Below the pieces are notes generated by a model. It did no database searches. It was not told where the DNA came from and saw only the letters and a program-made list of their open reading frames with translations. Below are positions 8,465 through 16,697 of a stretch of DNA of 64,000 nucleotides, one piece after another. Position 1 is the stretch's first letter; every line of letters begins with the position of its first letter. A program made the translations under genes and the position numbers. This DNA is from Haematobacter missouriensis (GTDB taxonomy: Bacteria; Pseudomonadota; Alphaproteobacteria; Rhodobacterales; Rhodobacteraceae): positions 16,898 to 80,897 of the forward strand of contig NZ_JFGS01000018.1 of assembly GCF_000740775.1 (NCBI RefSeq). Direction: 5' to 3'.

Positions 8465-9153
8465 GAGAGATCGCGGATCTCGCCGCGCTGATCCGCGAGC
8501 GCGCGACCGACGGCGCGCGCTTCCTTACGGGGATCGCCGGACCACCGGGCGCGGGGAAATCCACCCTCGCCGCCCGGCTGGTCGCCGAATTGGGGCCGGA
8601 GGCACGGCTCATCCCGATGGACGGGTTTCATTACGACAATGCCGTGCTGGCGGACCGGGGCCTGATGCATCGCAAGGGCGCGCCGGAGACCTTCGACGCG
8701 GGCGGTTTCGTGGCGCTTCTGACGCGGCTTCGTGCGGGCGAGGAGGCGGCCATCCCCGTGTTTGATCGTGCCGCCGACCTTGCCCGTGCCGGTGCCGATA
8801 TCGTGGACAGACGACACCGGCTGCTGGTGGTGGAGGGCAATTACCTGCTTCTTCCCGATGGCGCCTGGGGCGGCGTCGCGCCGCTTCTCGACCTGACAGT
8901 GTTTCTCGACGTGCCGGAGCAGGAGCTGGAGCGAAGGTTGATCCGCCGCTGGTTGGAACACGGCCTGTCCGAACAGGCGGCGCGGGGCAGAGCGCTTGGC
9001 AACGACATGACCAATGCGCGGCTGGTGCTTGGCCGCTCGATCCCTGCCGAGGTGCGGTTTTCGGATCAGGTCGAGTCGGGAGACAGACCTTCGGACCCCG
9101 CTGGAGCGCTCAAGGACGTGGCGCGTGCGATATTGACGAAACCGGCGATGTAG
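8461..9153 (+). CDS. frcK: FrcK-like P-loop kinase of the sugar-uptake operon
   Basis: Nucleoside/uridine/phosphoribulokinase-like P-loop protein, 230 aa. Walker A is GIAGPPGAGKSTLAARL. The kinase motif PMDGFHYDNAVL supplies the catalytic Asp, and RHRLLVVEGNYLLLPDGAW and FLDVPEQELERRLIRRWLEH complete the fold. In Sinorhizobium frcBCAK the FrcK protein has the same position and type; its precise substrate is not settled, but phosphorylation of the imported sugar or a derivative is a reasonable inference. ATG 8461 is coupled to frcA. The last 88 bases overlap the 3' end of the convergent MetR-like gene. Confidence 0.82.
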   Translation: MREIADLAALIRERATDGARFLTGIAGPPGAGKSTLAARLVAELGPEARLIPMDGFHYDNAVLADRGLMHRKGAPETFDAGGFVALLTRLRAGEEAAIPVFDRAADLARAGADIVDRRHRLLVVEGNYLLLPDGAWGGVAPLLDLTVFLDVPEQELERRLIRRWLEHGLSEQAARGRALGNDMTNARLVLGRSIPAEVRFSDQVESGDRPSDPAGALKDVARAILTKPAM

Positions 9154-9989
9154 TCGGTTGCCTCCTCTCCCACGCGCATGCCCAGATGGATGGACTTGGG
9201 CAATCCCTGCGCCCCGATCCGCGCCGCGCGGATCGGCAGGCCGCGACCCTCCTCCCTCAGCAGCCAGTCCGGGACCGCGCTCACTCCCCGGCCTGCGGCG
9301 ACGAGTTGCAGCATCATGTCCGTCGTCTCTACCGTTCGGTGACGGGCGGGGCTGACATGGGCGGGGGCGAGAAACCGGGTGAACACGTCAAGCCGCTCGG
9401 GCGGCACGGGATAGGTGATGAGCATCTCGCCCGCCAAATCGCTGGGCACGGCAACGGCGCCGATGGGGTGATCCACGGGCACCGCCAGCACCAGCTCGTA
9501 ATCAAAGACCGGCGCATAGGCGATCTCCGGCCGCTCCATGGGATCGGGGGTGATGATGAGGTCGATCTCATGACCCAAGAGGGCGCCCAGACCGCCGAAG
9601 CGGAACGCGGTGCGGATCTCCAGATCCACATCCGGCCATGCCGCCAGATACGGTGAGACCACCCGCATGAGCCATTGCTGACAGGGATGGCACTCCATCC
9701 CCACGCGGAGCGCGCCGCGCTGGCCCGAGGCGTAGTCGGCGAGCACCGCTTCGGCATGGTCGAGCTGTGGCAGCACCCGCTGCGCCAGGGCCAGCAGATA
9801 TTCCCCCGCCTGCGTCAGCCGCAGGGTCCGCCCCTCGCGCAGCCACACCGCGACACCATAGCGTTCCTCGAACCTCCGAATGGCATGGGAAAGCGCGGAC
9901 TGGGTGACATTCAGCCGATCCGCCGCTGCCGTGAGGCTACCGAGACGATCGACCTCGCGCAGGATCATCAGGTGTTGGCGGTCGAGCAT
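9066..9989 (-). CDS. MetR-like LysR regulator
   Basis: LysR-family activator, 307 aa from the ATG at 9989 (MLDRQHLMILREVDRLGSLT); an in-frame start at 10037 would only add non-conserved residues. The HTH is AADRLNVTQSALSHAIRRFE. The effector domain resembles E. coli MetR closely: VGMECHPCQQWLMR, then EIDLIITPD, then VFDYELVLAVPVDHPI, and YPVPPERLDVFTRFLAPAHV. MetR uses homocysteine as co-inducer and controls metE, metF and related genes. Here the divergent partner is the small MetF-like gene at 10083. The 3' end overlaps frcK by 88 bases, tail to tail. Confidence 0.85.
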   Translation of the reverse strand: MLDRQHLMILREVDRLGSLTAAADRLNVTQSALSHAIRRFEERYGVAVWLREGRTLRLTQAGEYLLALAQRVLPQLDHAEAVLADYASGQRGALRVGMECHPCQQWLMRVVSPYLAAWPDVDLEIRTAFRFGGLGALLGHEIDLIITPDPMERPEIAYAPVFDYELVLAVPVDHPIGAVAVPSDLAGEMLITYPVPPERLDVFTRFLAPAHVSPARHRTVETTDMMLQLVAAGRGVSAVPDWLLREEGRGLPIRAARIGAQGLPKSIHLGMRVGEEATDYIAGFVNIARATSLSAPAGSEGLSPDST

Positions 9990-10082
9990 ACATGATCTCC
10001 GTTCATGAATGCGTGAAATTATACCATTTCCGCTCATGTTTCCACCCGGCTATGGAGGGATAGGCAGAAAAGGAGACCCGCC

Positions 10083-10592
10083 ATGCCGCTGGATATGAGC
10101 CTCACCGCCGGAACGAGGGTGTCCTATCGCGTGATGCCGGTCGCGGATCTGGGGCGCAGCTACCGCCTCTGGCGGGCGATCAGGGGGATTCTGGCGGAGG
10201 AGCCGGAATTCATCGCCGTCGCCGCTGCCGATACGGCCCAGACATTGGATACCCTGCGCGCCATTCAGACGCTCTGGGATATTCCCGTCTTTGCCGCCGT
10301 GCGGGCCGACGCCGCGCCGACAGAGGTCGCTCCGCTGCGGGAGGCGGGCATCCCGCTGATGGGTCTGTTGCCCGCCGCCCCGCGTGCGGTGGAGCCTCCT
10401 GCCGCGGCACTGCCCTCGACGCTGCTTGCCGGTCTGGATGCCCTGATCCTGCCCGCGCGGGAGCAGGCCACGCTGGTTCGGGCGCGGCAGGCGCTGGCCG
10501 GTCGCGGGCTGTCGCTGCCGGTCATCGCGGAGCATGATTTCGCACTGCCGGGAGAGAGAAGGGTTCACCGGTTCCTGCCGCTCGCGGGCTGA
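10083..10592 (+). CDS. Small MetF-like (methylenetetrahydrofolate reductase fold) protein, probably non-catalytic
   Basis: 169 aa with a good ribosome site (AAAGGAG) before ATG 10083. No family is obvious at first sight, but the order of motifs follows the N-terminal half of MetF. RVSYRVMPVADLGRSYRLW aligns with the MetF pattern (I)SFEFFPPKxxxxxxxLW. PEFIAVAAADTAQTLDTLRA aligns with P.FVSVTYGAGGSTR..T, and IPVFAAVRADAAPTEVAPLR then EAGIPLMGLLPAAP aligns with the AHLTC...IxxIxALRGDPP region. The catalytic Glu of FEFFPP is replaced (YRVMPV) and the C-terminal half of a 290-300 aa MetF is largely missing. Divergence from a MetR-like regulator supports a methionine/C1 link. It may be a decayed metF or a repurposed folate/flavin-fold protein. 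Similarity is by eye only. Confidence 0.45.
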   Translation: MPLDMSLTAGTRVSYRVMPVADLGRSYRLWRAIRGILAEEPEFIAVAAADTAQTLDTLRAIQTLWDIPVFAAVRADAAPTEVAPLREAGIPLMGLLPAAPRAVEPPAAALPSTLLAGLDALILPAREQATLVRARQALAGRGLSLPVIAEHDFALPGERRVHRFLPLAG

Positions 10593-10688
10593 CATACCGG
10601 CTGATACACTGGCCTTTCCCCGTCCTGTCCGCAGCCGGTCCCGTCGGTTCTCCTTGAGCCCGACGCCAAAACGGCCAAGAGTGGCACC

Positions 10689-11732
10689 ATGAGTGCCAAC
10701 CGCCGATACACGCCTGATGAGGAGGAGGATCCCCCCGCCGGCCCTTATGACGGGCCGCCGCGGGAGGATGATCTGTGGTTTCTCCCCCCCGACCCGGAGG
10801 AGGAGGATCCCGCTCTCCCCCCGTGGCAGCGCAGACCGGCACGGAGCGCGGTGGAGCCTGCTCTGTGGGAGGCTGCGCAGGCTGCGCTTTCCTACGACCT
10901 CGCGACACTGGCCTATGACCGGGGGCGGCTGGACGAACGCGCACGCCACATGGGGGACGGTGCGCGGGAACGGCTTGCTGCTGCGGAGGCGCTGGCGCTC
11001 GGCTGGGGCACCGGCGACAGGGTGGGGGCGGACCGGCTGGCGCTTTGGCGCGCGTTCCGCATCGGTGCGCCGGGCGATACGGCAGAGGCTCTGGCCCGCA
11101 CCGCATGGGCGGCGCGGCGTCTCTCAGCCCCACCCGCGCGGGGGTTGACGGAGCATCTCGGCCCGGACCCGCGCCTCGATACGCTGCCGGAGGAGGTGGA
11201 GGCGGAGCTTGCGGGCATCGCCGCCCTCCATCCGGTGGTCAGGGGATGTGCGGCCTATCATCTGTGGCAGGGGCTGGACGAACGCCCGTGGCCGCTGCGG
11301 CGTGCGGAGGCGGCGGTGATCGGTGCCCGGATCGCGGCGGAGGGCCAGGGCACCTCGCTGGCCTTCCTGCCGCTCGCCCTGGCGGGCCCGTCGGCACTGG
11401 TGGCAAACGGCTCGGTGGAGCGGAGGCTCGCCCGCTGGGTGGAGGCCGCGCATCAGTCGGTGCTTGTAGGGCTTCTCACGCTTGACCGGCTGATCGCCTG
11501 GAAGGAGCGGGCCATCGGAGTGATCCACGATCTGTCGGGTCGCACTCCCCCGCGTCTGCTCGACACTTTTCTGCGCCATCCCATGGTTTCCGTCCCCTTG
11601 GCGGAGCGGGAAACGGGGTCCTCCCGCGCAGCGGCGCAACGCAACATCGACATCTTCGCACAGCGGGGACTTGTGCGCGAGGTGACGGGGCATGCCCGTT
11701 TCCGTGTCTGGGCGCTTGCGGATCAGGGATGA
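10689..11732 (+). CDS. DUF1403 family protein
   Basis: 347 aa protein of unknown function. The C-terminal part, about residues 290-347 (the stretches PPRLLDTFLRHPMVSVPLAE, then SSRAAAQRNIDIFAQRGLVR, then GHARFRVWALAD), resembles the DUF1403 / RHE_PE00001 family found in rhizobia and Rhodobacterales. Its SSRAAAQRNI...GLVREVTG pattern looks like a winged helix-turn-helix, so DNA binding is possible. The N-terminus is acidic and proline-rich (DEEEDPPAGP). No operon partner: 96 bases separate it from the MetF-like gene and repeat DNA follows. In other genomes such genes sit near plasmid or mobile functions, but nothing here proves that role. Confidence 0.62.
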   Translation: MSANRRYTPDEEEDPPAGPYDGPPREDDLWFLPPDPEEEDPALPPWQRRPARSAVEPALWEAAQAALSYDLATLAYDRGRLDERARHMGDGARERLAAAEALALGWGTGDRVGADRLALWRAFRIGAPGDTAEALARTAWAARRLSAPPARGLTEHLGPDPRLDTLPEEVEAELAGIAALHPVVRGCAAYHLWQGLDERPWPLRRAEAAVIGARIAAEGQGTSLAFLPLALAGPSALVANGSVERRLARWVEAAHQSVLVGLLTLDRLIAWKERAIGVIHDLSGRTPPRLLDTFLRHPMVSVPLAERETGSSRAAAQRNIDIFAQRGLVREVTGHARFRVWALADQG

Positions 11733-11880
11733 CCCTGCATGGCCGTTCGGGCCGGGAGAGCCTGCACCGCTTCCTTACCGGGTTGCCGTCATATCCACCA
11801 GACGCAGTAAGCCCCGGACTGTAGACACCGCAATGCCGCACTGAAATCAGGCTGTGCGGGCAAGGGGGGGGAGCCGCTTC

Positions 11881-12049
11881 CCAGCAGAATTCTGAACAAG
11901 CTGCTGGGCTTTTTGCCCTGTGTTGCGCGGAAATCGTTCGCACTCTGACGAGACCCAGCCGAAAATCTATATGCTTCGGGCATCTCCGGGCCGATTTTCC
12001 GATTTCCGGCACATAGACATGATATTTCGGGTTTTTTCAGCATCCTGTG
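11881..12049 (-). repeat. MITE-like dispersed repeat, copy 1
   Basis: About 169 bases, in the opposite orientation to the copy at 49,959. Read on the minus strand it starts ACAGGATGCTGAAAAAACCC, contains GCCGGAAATCGGAAAATCGG (shared with 49,959) and ends with AAAAAGCCCAGCAGC. At its plus-strand left end CCCAGCAG (11880-11887) and CTGCTGGG (11901-11908) followed by CTTTTT form a rho-independent terminator-like structure about 150 bases after the DUF1403 stop. It has no coding capacity. Confidence 0.72.
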
Positions 12050-12164
12050 AAAGCTCCGAACGTCGTGCCGATGCTGTGGGGCTTGGCACGTGGGCCACGG
12101 AATGACCCGCGACAGGTCGATCCACGGGTGCATCGTCTCAGGTAGGGTCGATTTCTCTCCAATG

Positions 12165-12333
12165 CAGGCCCGACAGCCGGGCTTACGTTGAAAGACGGGA
12201 AATCGGTCCGGCCACGAGCCAAAACTTGCGCGCTTGCGGATGTTCTCCGATGCCGAGGGAAGAACTCCGTCTTGGCGCAACCCCGGATGGCCTTTCAGCC
12301 GGCGCCCAGTGGCCGTTTCCGGGAGCCTGTTAG
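12165..12333. repeat. MITE-like dispersed repeat, degenerate copy 2
   Basis: Degenerate copy of the second sub-type: TTGAAAGACGGGAAATCGGT and CACGAGCCAAAACTTGCG match the repeat at 28,443, and it ends in GAGCCTGTTAG like the other copies. The stop codon (TAA, minus strand 12330-12332) of the iclR gene lies inside this terminus. Between copies 1 and 2 (12,050-12,164) I see nothing recognisable. Confidence 0.5.
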
Positions 12334-13091
12334 GCCAGTGCTGTGAAGCGCGAAAGGCGCGTCGCAAGATCAGCGATCGCTTCCCCGGCCTCCGCGATTG
12401 CGGAGGGGCTGGCCTCCTCCGTGGTCATCGACAGGGCCACACCGGCAACTGGCAGGCCCGCGCGGTTCAGCACAGCGGCGCCGATGCAAGTCATGCCGGC
12501 ACGCACCTGACCGTTGTCCACGGAAAAGCCGTCCTGCCGCACGCGGGTGATCTCCGCCTCCAGCCCGGCGCGATCCCGCACACTGGCCGGCGTGAGGGGA
12601 GGAGGAAATTCAGCGGTCAGCGTGGCGCGGTTCTCGGGTGGAAGATATGCCAGCATCGCCTTGCCGGTGGCGGTAAAGACCGCAGGCAGCCGCATACCCA
12701 TGCGGAAGGTGACGCCGAGCGGCGCGGTGGAGTTCCGGCAGGAGGTATAGACCACCTCCGCCCCGATCAGGCTGCTCAAGGTGATCGTATGCCGCTCAAG
12801 GGTGGGAATCGCGCCGATCAGCCGGTTGAACTCCTGCGCCATGTCGCTCTGATCCAGCGCCGCACCCGCCCATTTCAGCACATGCGCCCCGACCGTGTAG
12901 CGCCCCCGCTCCTCGTTGAGCAGACCGAGCGCCGTGAGCGTGACGAGCAGGCCGTGAAGGGAGCTTTTCGGCAGGGCGAGGGCGCGGCCGATTTCCGCCT
13001 GCGCGGGCGGTTCGTGGGCTTCGGAGATATAGTCCAGAATGGCCCGCGCCCGCTCCACCGCAGGGACGAGCCGCGGTTCCGCTGCCGTCAT
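12330..13091 (-). CDS. IclR-family regulator of the ketone/alcohol oxidation cluster
   Basis: 253 aa. The N-terminal winged helix (VERARAILDYISEAHEPPAQ, then AEIGRALALPKSSLHGLLVT) is followed by the IclR GAF-like effector domain (MGMRLPAVFTATGKAMLAYL, RQDGFSVDNGQVRAGMTCIG, VAGVALSM). It is transcribed last in a row of five minus-strand genes; its ATG (13091) overlaps the esterase stop by four bases, so it is probably co-expressed with the pathway it controls. Its stop codon falls inside a MITE-like terminus, so the natural C-terminus may have been altered by that insertion. Confidence 0.86.
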   Translation of the reverse strand: MTAAEPRLVPAVERARAILDYISEAHEPPAQAEIGRALALPKSSLHGLLVTLTALGLLNEERGRYTVGAHVLKWAGAALDQSDMAQEFNRLIGAIPTLERHTITLSSLIGAEVVYTSCRNSTAPLGVTFRMGMRLPAVFTATGKAMLAYLPPENRATLTAEFPPPLTPASVRDRAGLEAEITRVRQDGFSVDNGQVRAGMTCIGAAVLNRAGLPVAGVALSMTTEEASPSAIAEAGEAIADLATRLSRFTALA

Positions 13092-14041
13092 CCCGTCCGT
13101 CCGCCAAGCCGGTCGGCAAGGAAAACGCCCGCCGCCTCCACCAGCCGCCGCCCGGTCGTAACCTTGCCGGCGGCGGTGAACAGGCCGTGCGCATGACGGG
13201 GCAGGTGGTGATGTTCCACCTCCGCGCCGTTGAGCGCCAGCCGTCCGGCATAGGCCACGCCCTCCTCCGCCAGCGGATCATGTCCGCAGGTCACGATGAA
13301 ATGCGGCGCGCGGGAGGGATCGGCCGCCAGCAGTGGCGACAGGCGGGGGTCGGACAGATCCGCCTCTCCGACGTAGTGGCCGCGGAACCATTCCATCGAC
13401 CGGACGGAGAGCGGCACCCCGCGCGTCAGGCTTCCCCAGGTGGCGCCGCGCAGGTCCGTCACGGGGTACAGCAGCACGACCGCGGCAGGCTCCGTCGCGG
13501 AGGTATTCGCCAGCACCGCGGCAAGGTTGCCGCCCGCGCTGTCCCCCGCGAGCGCGATGCGCCCCGCGTCGATATTCAGTGTCTCCGCCTGATCGCGGAG
13601 CCAGCGGAGGCCGGCCTCCGCATCCTCAAGCGGCCTGGGAAAAGGGTGTTCGGGCGCAAGGCGGTAATCGACGGCGAACACGGCCGCCCCGGACACTTGC
13701 GCCAGAAACCGGCAGAGCGGATCGTGAGAGGCCAGCCCGCCGATGACCCAGCCGCCGCCGTGAAGGAACAGCGTGGCGGGCAAGCGGTCGGCCGAAGGGC
13801 GATACTCGCGGATCGCGATGCGCCCGCCCGGCACTTCGATGGTATGGTCGCGCACCGTTGCCAGCGGCTCCGTCTGCAGGCCGTTCGCCGCGCTGGTCAG
13901 GTCGTAATTCGCGCGCGCTTCCGCCAGCGGGACGGTCTGGAAGGAAATCTCCCCCGCCTCGCGGAAGGCCCGGATCAGAGGGCGCTGATCCTCCGCCACA
14001 TCGGCCAGCGGCAGCAGCGCTTCGGAGGCATCCATCGTCAT
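13088..14041 (-). CDS. Alpha/beta hydrolase (HSL-type esterase/lactonase)
   Basis: 317 aa from the ATG at 14041, which overlaps the monooxygenase stop (ATGA). Hormone-sensitive-lipase type: the oxyanion motif LFLHGGGWVIGG, the nucleophile elbow GDSAGGN, and a C-terminal catalytic Asp/His region (VTCGHDPLAEEG; HHHLPRHAHGLF). Soluble, no signal peptide. Directly behind a Baeyer-Villiger monooxygenase, its natural job would be to open the lactone or ester that enzyme makes, giving a hydroxy acid (or an alcohol plus an acid). The substrate is inferred from context. Confidence 0.85.
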   Translation of the reverse strand: MTMDASEALLPLADVAEDQRPLIRAFREAGEISFQTVPLAEARANYDLTSAANGLQTEPLATVRDHTIEVPGGRIAIREYRPSADRLPATLFLHGGGWVIGGLASHDPLCRFLAQVSGAAVFAVDYRLAPEHPFPRPLEDAEAGLRWLRDQAETLNIDAGRIALAGDSAGGNLAAVLANTSATEPAAVVLLYPVTDLRGATWGSLTRGVPLSVRSMEWFRGHYVGEADLSDPRLSPLLAADPSRAPHFIVTCGHDPLAEEGVAYAGRLALNGAEVEHHHLPRHAHGLFTAAGKVTTGRRLVEAAGVFLADRLGGRTG

Positions 14042-15492
14042 CTCCACGCGTAGTCCTCCGCGTTCCACTCCGCGGCGCGACGATATTGGTCCACCGTGCC
14101 GGACCAGTTGTTGATGACCTTTCCGGCAGCGTTCTTGTACCAGCTCGAACAGCCGGAGGAGAAGGCCGAGCTTGCCATATCGGCCTGCATCCTTTCGTTG
14201 AACCTGTCGAACACCTCCGCATGGACGGCAGCCGCGGCCCCGCGGGCCTCCGTCTCCCTGATGGCGCGGAGCACGTAATCCTGCTGGATTTCCAGCATGG
14301 TGATGATCGAATTGTGGTTCAGGTTGGTGTTCGGCCCATAGATCATGAACATGTTCGGAAAACCCGGCACCGTCATGCCGAGATAGGCCTCCGCCCCGTC
14401 CGCCCAGACGTCGGACAGGCTTGCGCCATCCTCCCCCGTGACGATCAGGTCACCATGAAACGCCTGACTGGCGAAACCCGTGCCGAAGATGACCACGTCG
14501 AAAGGAAGAACCGTCCCGTCCGCCGTCTCGATGCCGTCTTCGGTGAAGCGGGCGATACGGCGGGTTTCCAGCGCCACGTTCTCCCGGCAGAGCGCGGGGA
14601 AGAAGTCGTCCGACCGCAGGATCCGCTTGCAGCCGAACTCGTAATCCGGCGTCAGTTTCGCGCGCAGATCCGGGTCCGGCACCTGCTTCTCCAGATGCTC
14701 CTGCGCGAGGCGGATGCCCTCCGCCTGCGCTTCCGATCCCACCTGCGTACGCGAGAAGCCGTTCTCGCGGAAGGCATGGAGATGCGCGCGCGAGGCGTCG
14801 AACAGCGCCGGATCGGCCTCGTAGGCGTCAAGCTGCGCGGGGTCGAACACAATCTGGTTGCGTGGCATGATCCAGTTGGCAGTGCGTTGGAAAACCGTCA
14901 GATGGCCGACTTCCGGCGCGATCTCCGGCACGTATTGCACAGCCGAGGCGGCATTGCCGACGGAGGCCACGCGCTTGCCCGCGAGCGGCACGCTCCCGTC
15001 CCACTCCGCGGAATGGAACATCTCGCCCCGAAAGCTCTCCAGCCCCTCGAACGCTGGAATCGCGGGTTTGTTGAGCTGGCCCCAGGCGGTGACGAATACT
15101 TGCGCCGTGTAGCGCGCGCCGCCCCGCACGGCAAAGCGCCATAGCCGCGCCGCGCCATCCCATTCGGCACTGAGGATCTCGCTGTCGAAGCGGATATGGT
15201 CGCGCAGGCCGTATTCCTCCGCCAGCCGCCCCATGTAGCCCAGCAGCTCCTCCCGTCCGGCATACATCCGGCTCACGCGGAGATGCGGAAAGAAGGAGTA
15301 GCAGTAGAGATGGGCCTCCGTATCGCAGGCGGCACCCGGATAGGCATTTTCGCGCCATACGCCGCCGATGTCCCCCGCGCGTTCGAGGATGACGAAATCC
15401 TCATCTCCCGCGCGGACCAGCTGCGCGCCCATGCCGAGCCCGCCGAAGCCCGCGCCGAGGATCAGGGTGCGGACATGCGTGGCCCCCGGCAT
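14038..15492 (-). CDS. Baeyer-Villiger-type flavin monooxygenase
   Basis: 484 aa FAD/NADPH monooxygenase. The first Rossmann motif is LILGAGFGGLGMGAQL and the second is KRVASVGNAASAVQYVPEIA; between them lies FRGEMFHSAEW, an exact match to the Baeyer-Villiger fingerprint FxGxxxHxxxW. DVVIFGTGFA near the C-terminus is the second conserved FAD site. Such enzymes insert oxygen into ketones to give esters or lactones. ATG 15492 overlaps the alcohol dehydrogenase stop by one base and the stop overlaps the esterase start, so the genes form one operon. Type I cyclohexanone monooxygenases are longer (about 540 aa), so linear or small cyclic ketones are both possible substrates. Confidence 0.9.
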   Translation of the reverse strand: MPGATHVRTLILGAGFGGLGMGAQLVRAGDEDFVILERAGDIGGVWRENAYPGAACDTEAHLYCYSFFPHLRVSRMYAGREELLGYMGRLAEEYGLRDHIRFDSEILSAEWDGAARLWRFAVRGGARYTAQVFVTAWGQLNKPAIPAFEGLESFRGEMFHSAEWDGSVPLAGKRVASVGNAASAVQYVPEIAPEVGHLTVFQRTANWIMPRNQIVFDPAQLDAYEADPALFDASRAHLHAFRENGFSRTQVGSEAQAEGIRLAQEHLEKQVPDPDLRAKLTPDYEFGCKRILRSDDFFPALCRENVALETRRIARFTEDGIETADGTVLPFDVVIFGTGFASQAFHGDLIVTGEDGASLSDVWADGAEAYLGMTVPGFPNMFMIYGPNTNLNHNSIITMLEIQQDYVLRAIRETEARGAAAAVHAEVFDRFNERMQADMASSAFSSGCSSWYKNAAGKVINNWSGTVDQYRRAAEWNAEDYAWR

Positions 15493-16646
15493 CAGAACGC
15501 CTCCTGATACAGGCGGAGCGCATCGGCCTCAGTCACCTCCACCGGATTATTGATGAGCAGGCGCTGCTGCAACATCGCGTCGGAGGCGAGCATGGGCAGG
15601 CTTTCCTCCGTCACCTTCACGGCGCGCAGTTGCCGGGGCGCGCCGGAGCGGTCCATCAGCGTCAACATGTGATCGACGAAAGCCGTGGCGCGGGCCTGTG
15701 TCCCCTCCTCAGAAGGGGGCAGCAGCGCATCGGCGAGTTCCGCATAGAGCGGCGCGGCTGCGGTGGCGTTGAAGCGCAGCACCGGCCCCAGCATCAGCGC
15801 GTTCGAAAGCCCGTGGGGAATGTGGTAATGCCCGCCCAGCGGATAGGCCAGCGCATGGACCGCAGCTACGGGCGCATTGGCGAATGCCTGCCCGGCAAGG
15901 TTCGCGCCGAGCAGCATCGCCTCCCGCGCCTCACGGTTGGTGCCGTCCTGACAGGCGGCGACGAGGTTGTCCGACAGCAGCTTCAGCGCTGCCCGCGCCA
16001 GCACGTCCGATACGGGATTCTTCTTGTGGCGGCTGGTATAGGCTTCAATCGCGTGGACCATCGCGTCGATCCCGGTCGCCGCGGTGTGGAGCGGCGGCAG
16101 ACCGACGGTCAGTTCCGCGTCGAGGATCACCTTGTCGGCGTAGAGCTGATCGGCCACGACGCCCATCTTCGTCGTTTCACCGGTGGTCAGGATGGTGATG
16201 TTCGTCACCTCCGAGCCGGTACCGGCGGTCGTCGGGATCTGGACGAGCGGCAGACGCCCGCCTGTCACCTTGCCGATGCCGTAAAGTTCCTTCAGCGGCT
16301 GGTCGGACATGACGAGCACGGCGGCAAGCTTGGCGATATCCATGGACGAGCCGCCGCCCAGACCGATCACCACGTCGCTTCCCGCCGCGCGGGCCTTTTC
16401 CACGCAGGTCAGCAGCACCGACTCCGGCGGATCGGCCACCACGTCGTCAAAGACGGTGACGGTGAAGCCCGCAGCCTCAAGCGAGGCGAGCGCGGGGGCA
16501 AGCACGCCCGCCTGATTGAGACCCTTGTCGGTCACGATGAAGGCGCTCCGCGCCGGGAACCAGCCCGCGAGGATCTCCCCCAGCCGGGCGGCGGCGCCCC
16601 ATTCGACCAGCATCGAACCGGGTGTGTTGAACGTGAATGGTGTCAT
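15492..16646 (-). CDS. Iron-containing (group III) alcohol dehydrogenase
   Basis: 384 aa from ATG 16646 (MTPFTFNTPGSMLVEWGAAA). NAD-binding GLGGGSSMDIAKLAAVL, then the motif TTAGTGSEVTNITIL, then the metal-binding stretch GIDAMVHAIEAYTS (Asp and His ligands) and PHGLSNALMLGPVLRFN (His ligand). Group III enzymes use Fe or Zn. In this operon it could oxidise the starting alcohol to a ketone, or the omega-hydroxy acid released by the esterase to an aldehyde acid (as 4-hydroxybutyrate-type enzymes do). It sits between the aldehyde dehydrogenase (51-base gap) and the monooxygenase (one-base overlap). Confidence 0.88.
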   Translation of the reverse strand: MTPFTFNTPGSMLVEWGAAARLGEILAGWFPARSAFIVTDKGLNQAGVLAPALASLEAAGFTVTVFDDVVADPPESVLLTCVEKARAAGSDVVIGLGGGSSMDIAKLAAVLVMSDQPLKELYGIGKVTGGRLPLVQIPTTAGTGSEVTNITILTTGETTKMGVVADQLYADKVILDAELTVGLPPLHTAATGIDAMVHAIEAYTSRHKKNPVSDVLARAALKLLSDNLVAACQDGTNREAREAMLLGANLAGQAFANAPVAAVHALAYPLGGHYHIPHGLSNALMLGPVLRFNATAAAPLYAELADALLPPSEEGTQARATAFVDHMLTLMDRSGAPRQLRAVKVTEESLPMLASDAMLQQRLLINNPVEVTEADALRLYQEAF

Positions 16647-16697
16647 TGTCCCCTCCGCAATCCTGAGGCGGGCCACGGCCCGCCCGCTCCCCGGCGC

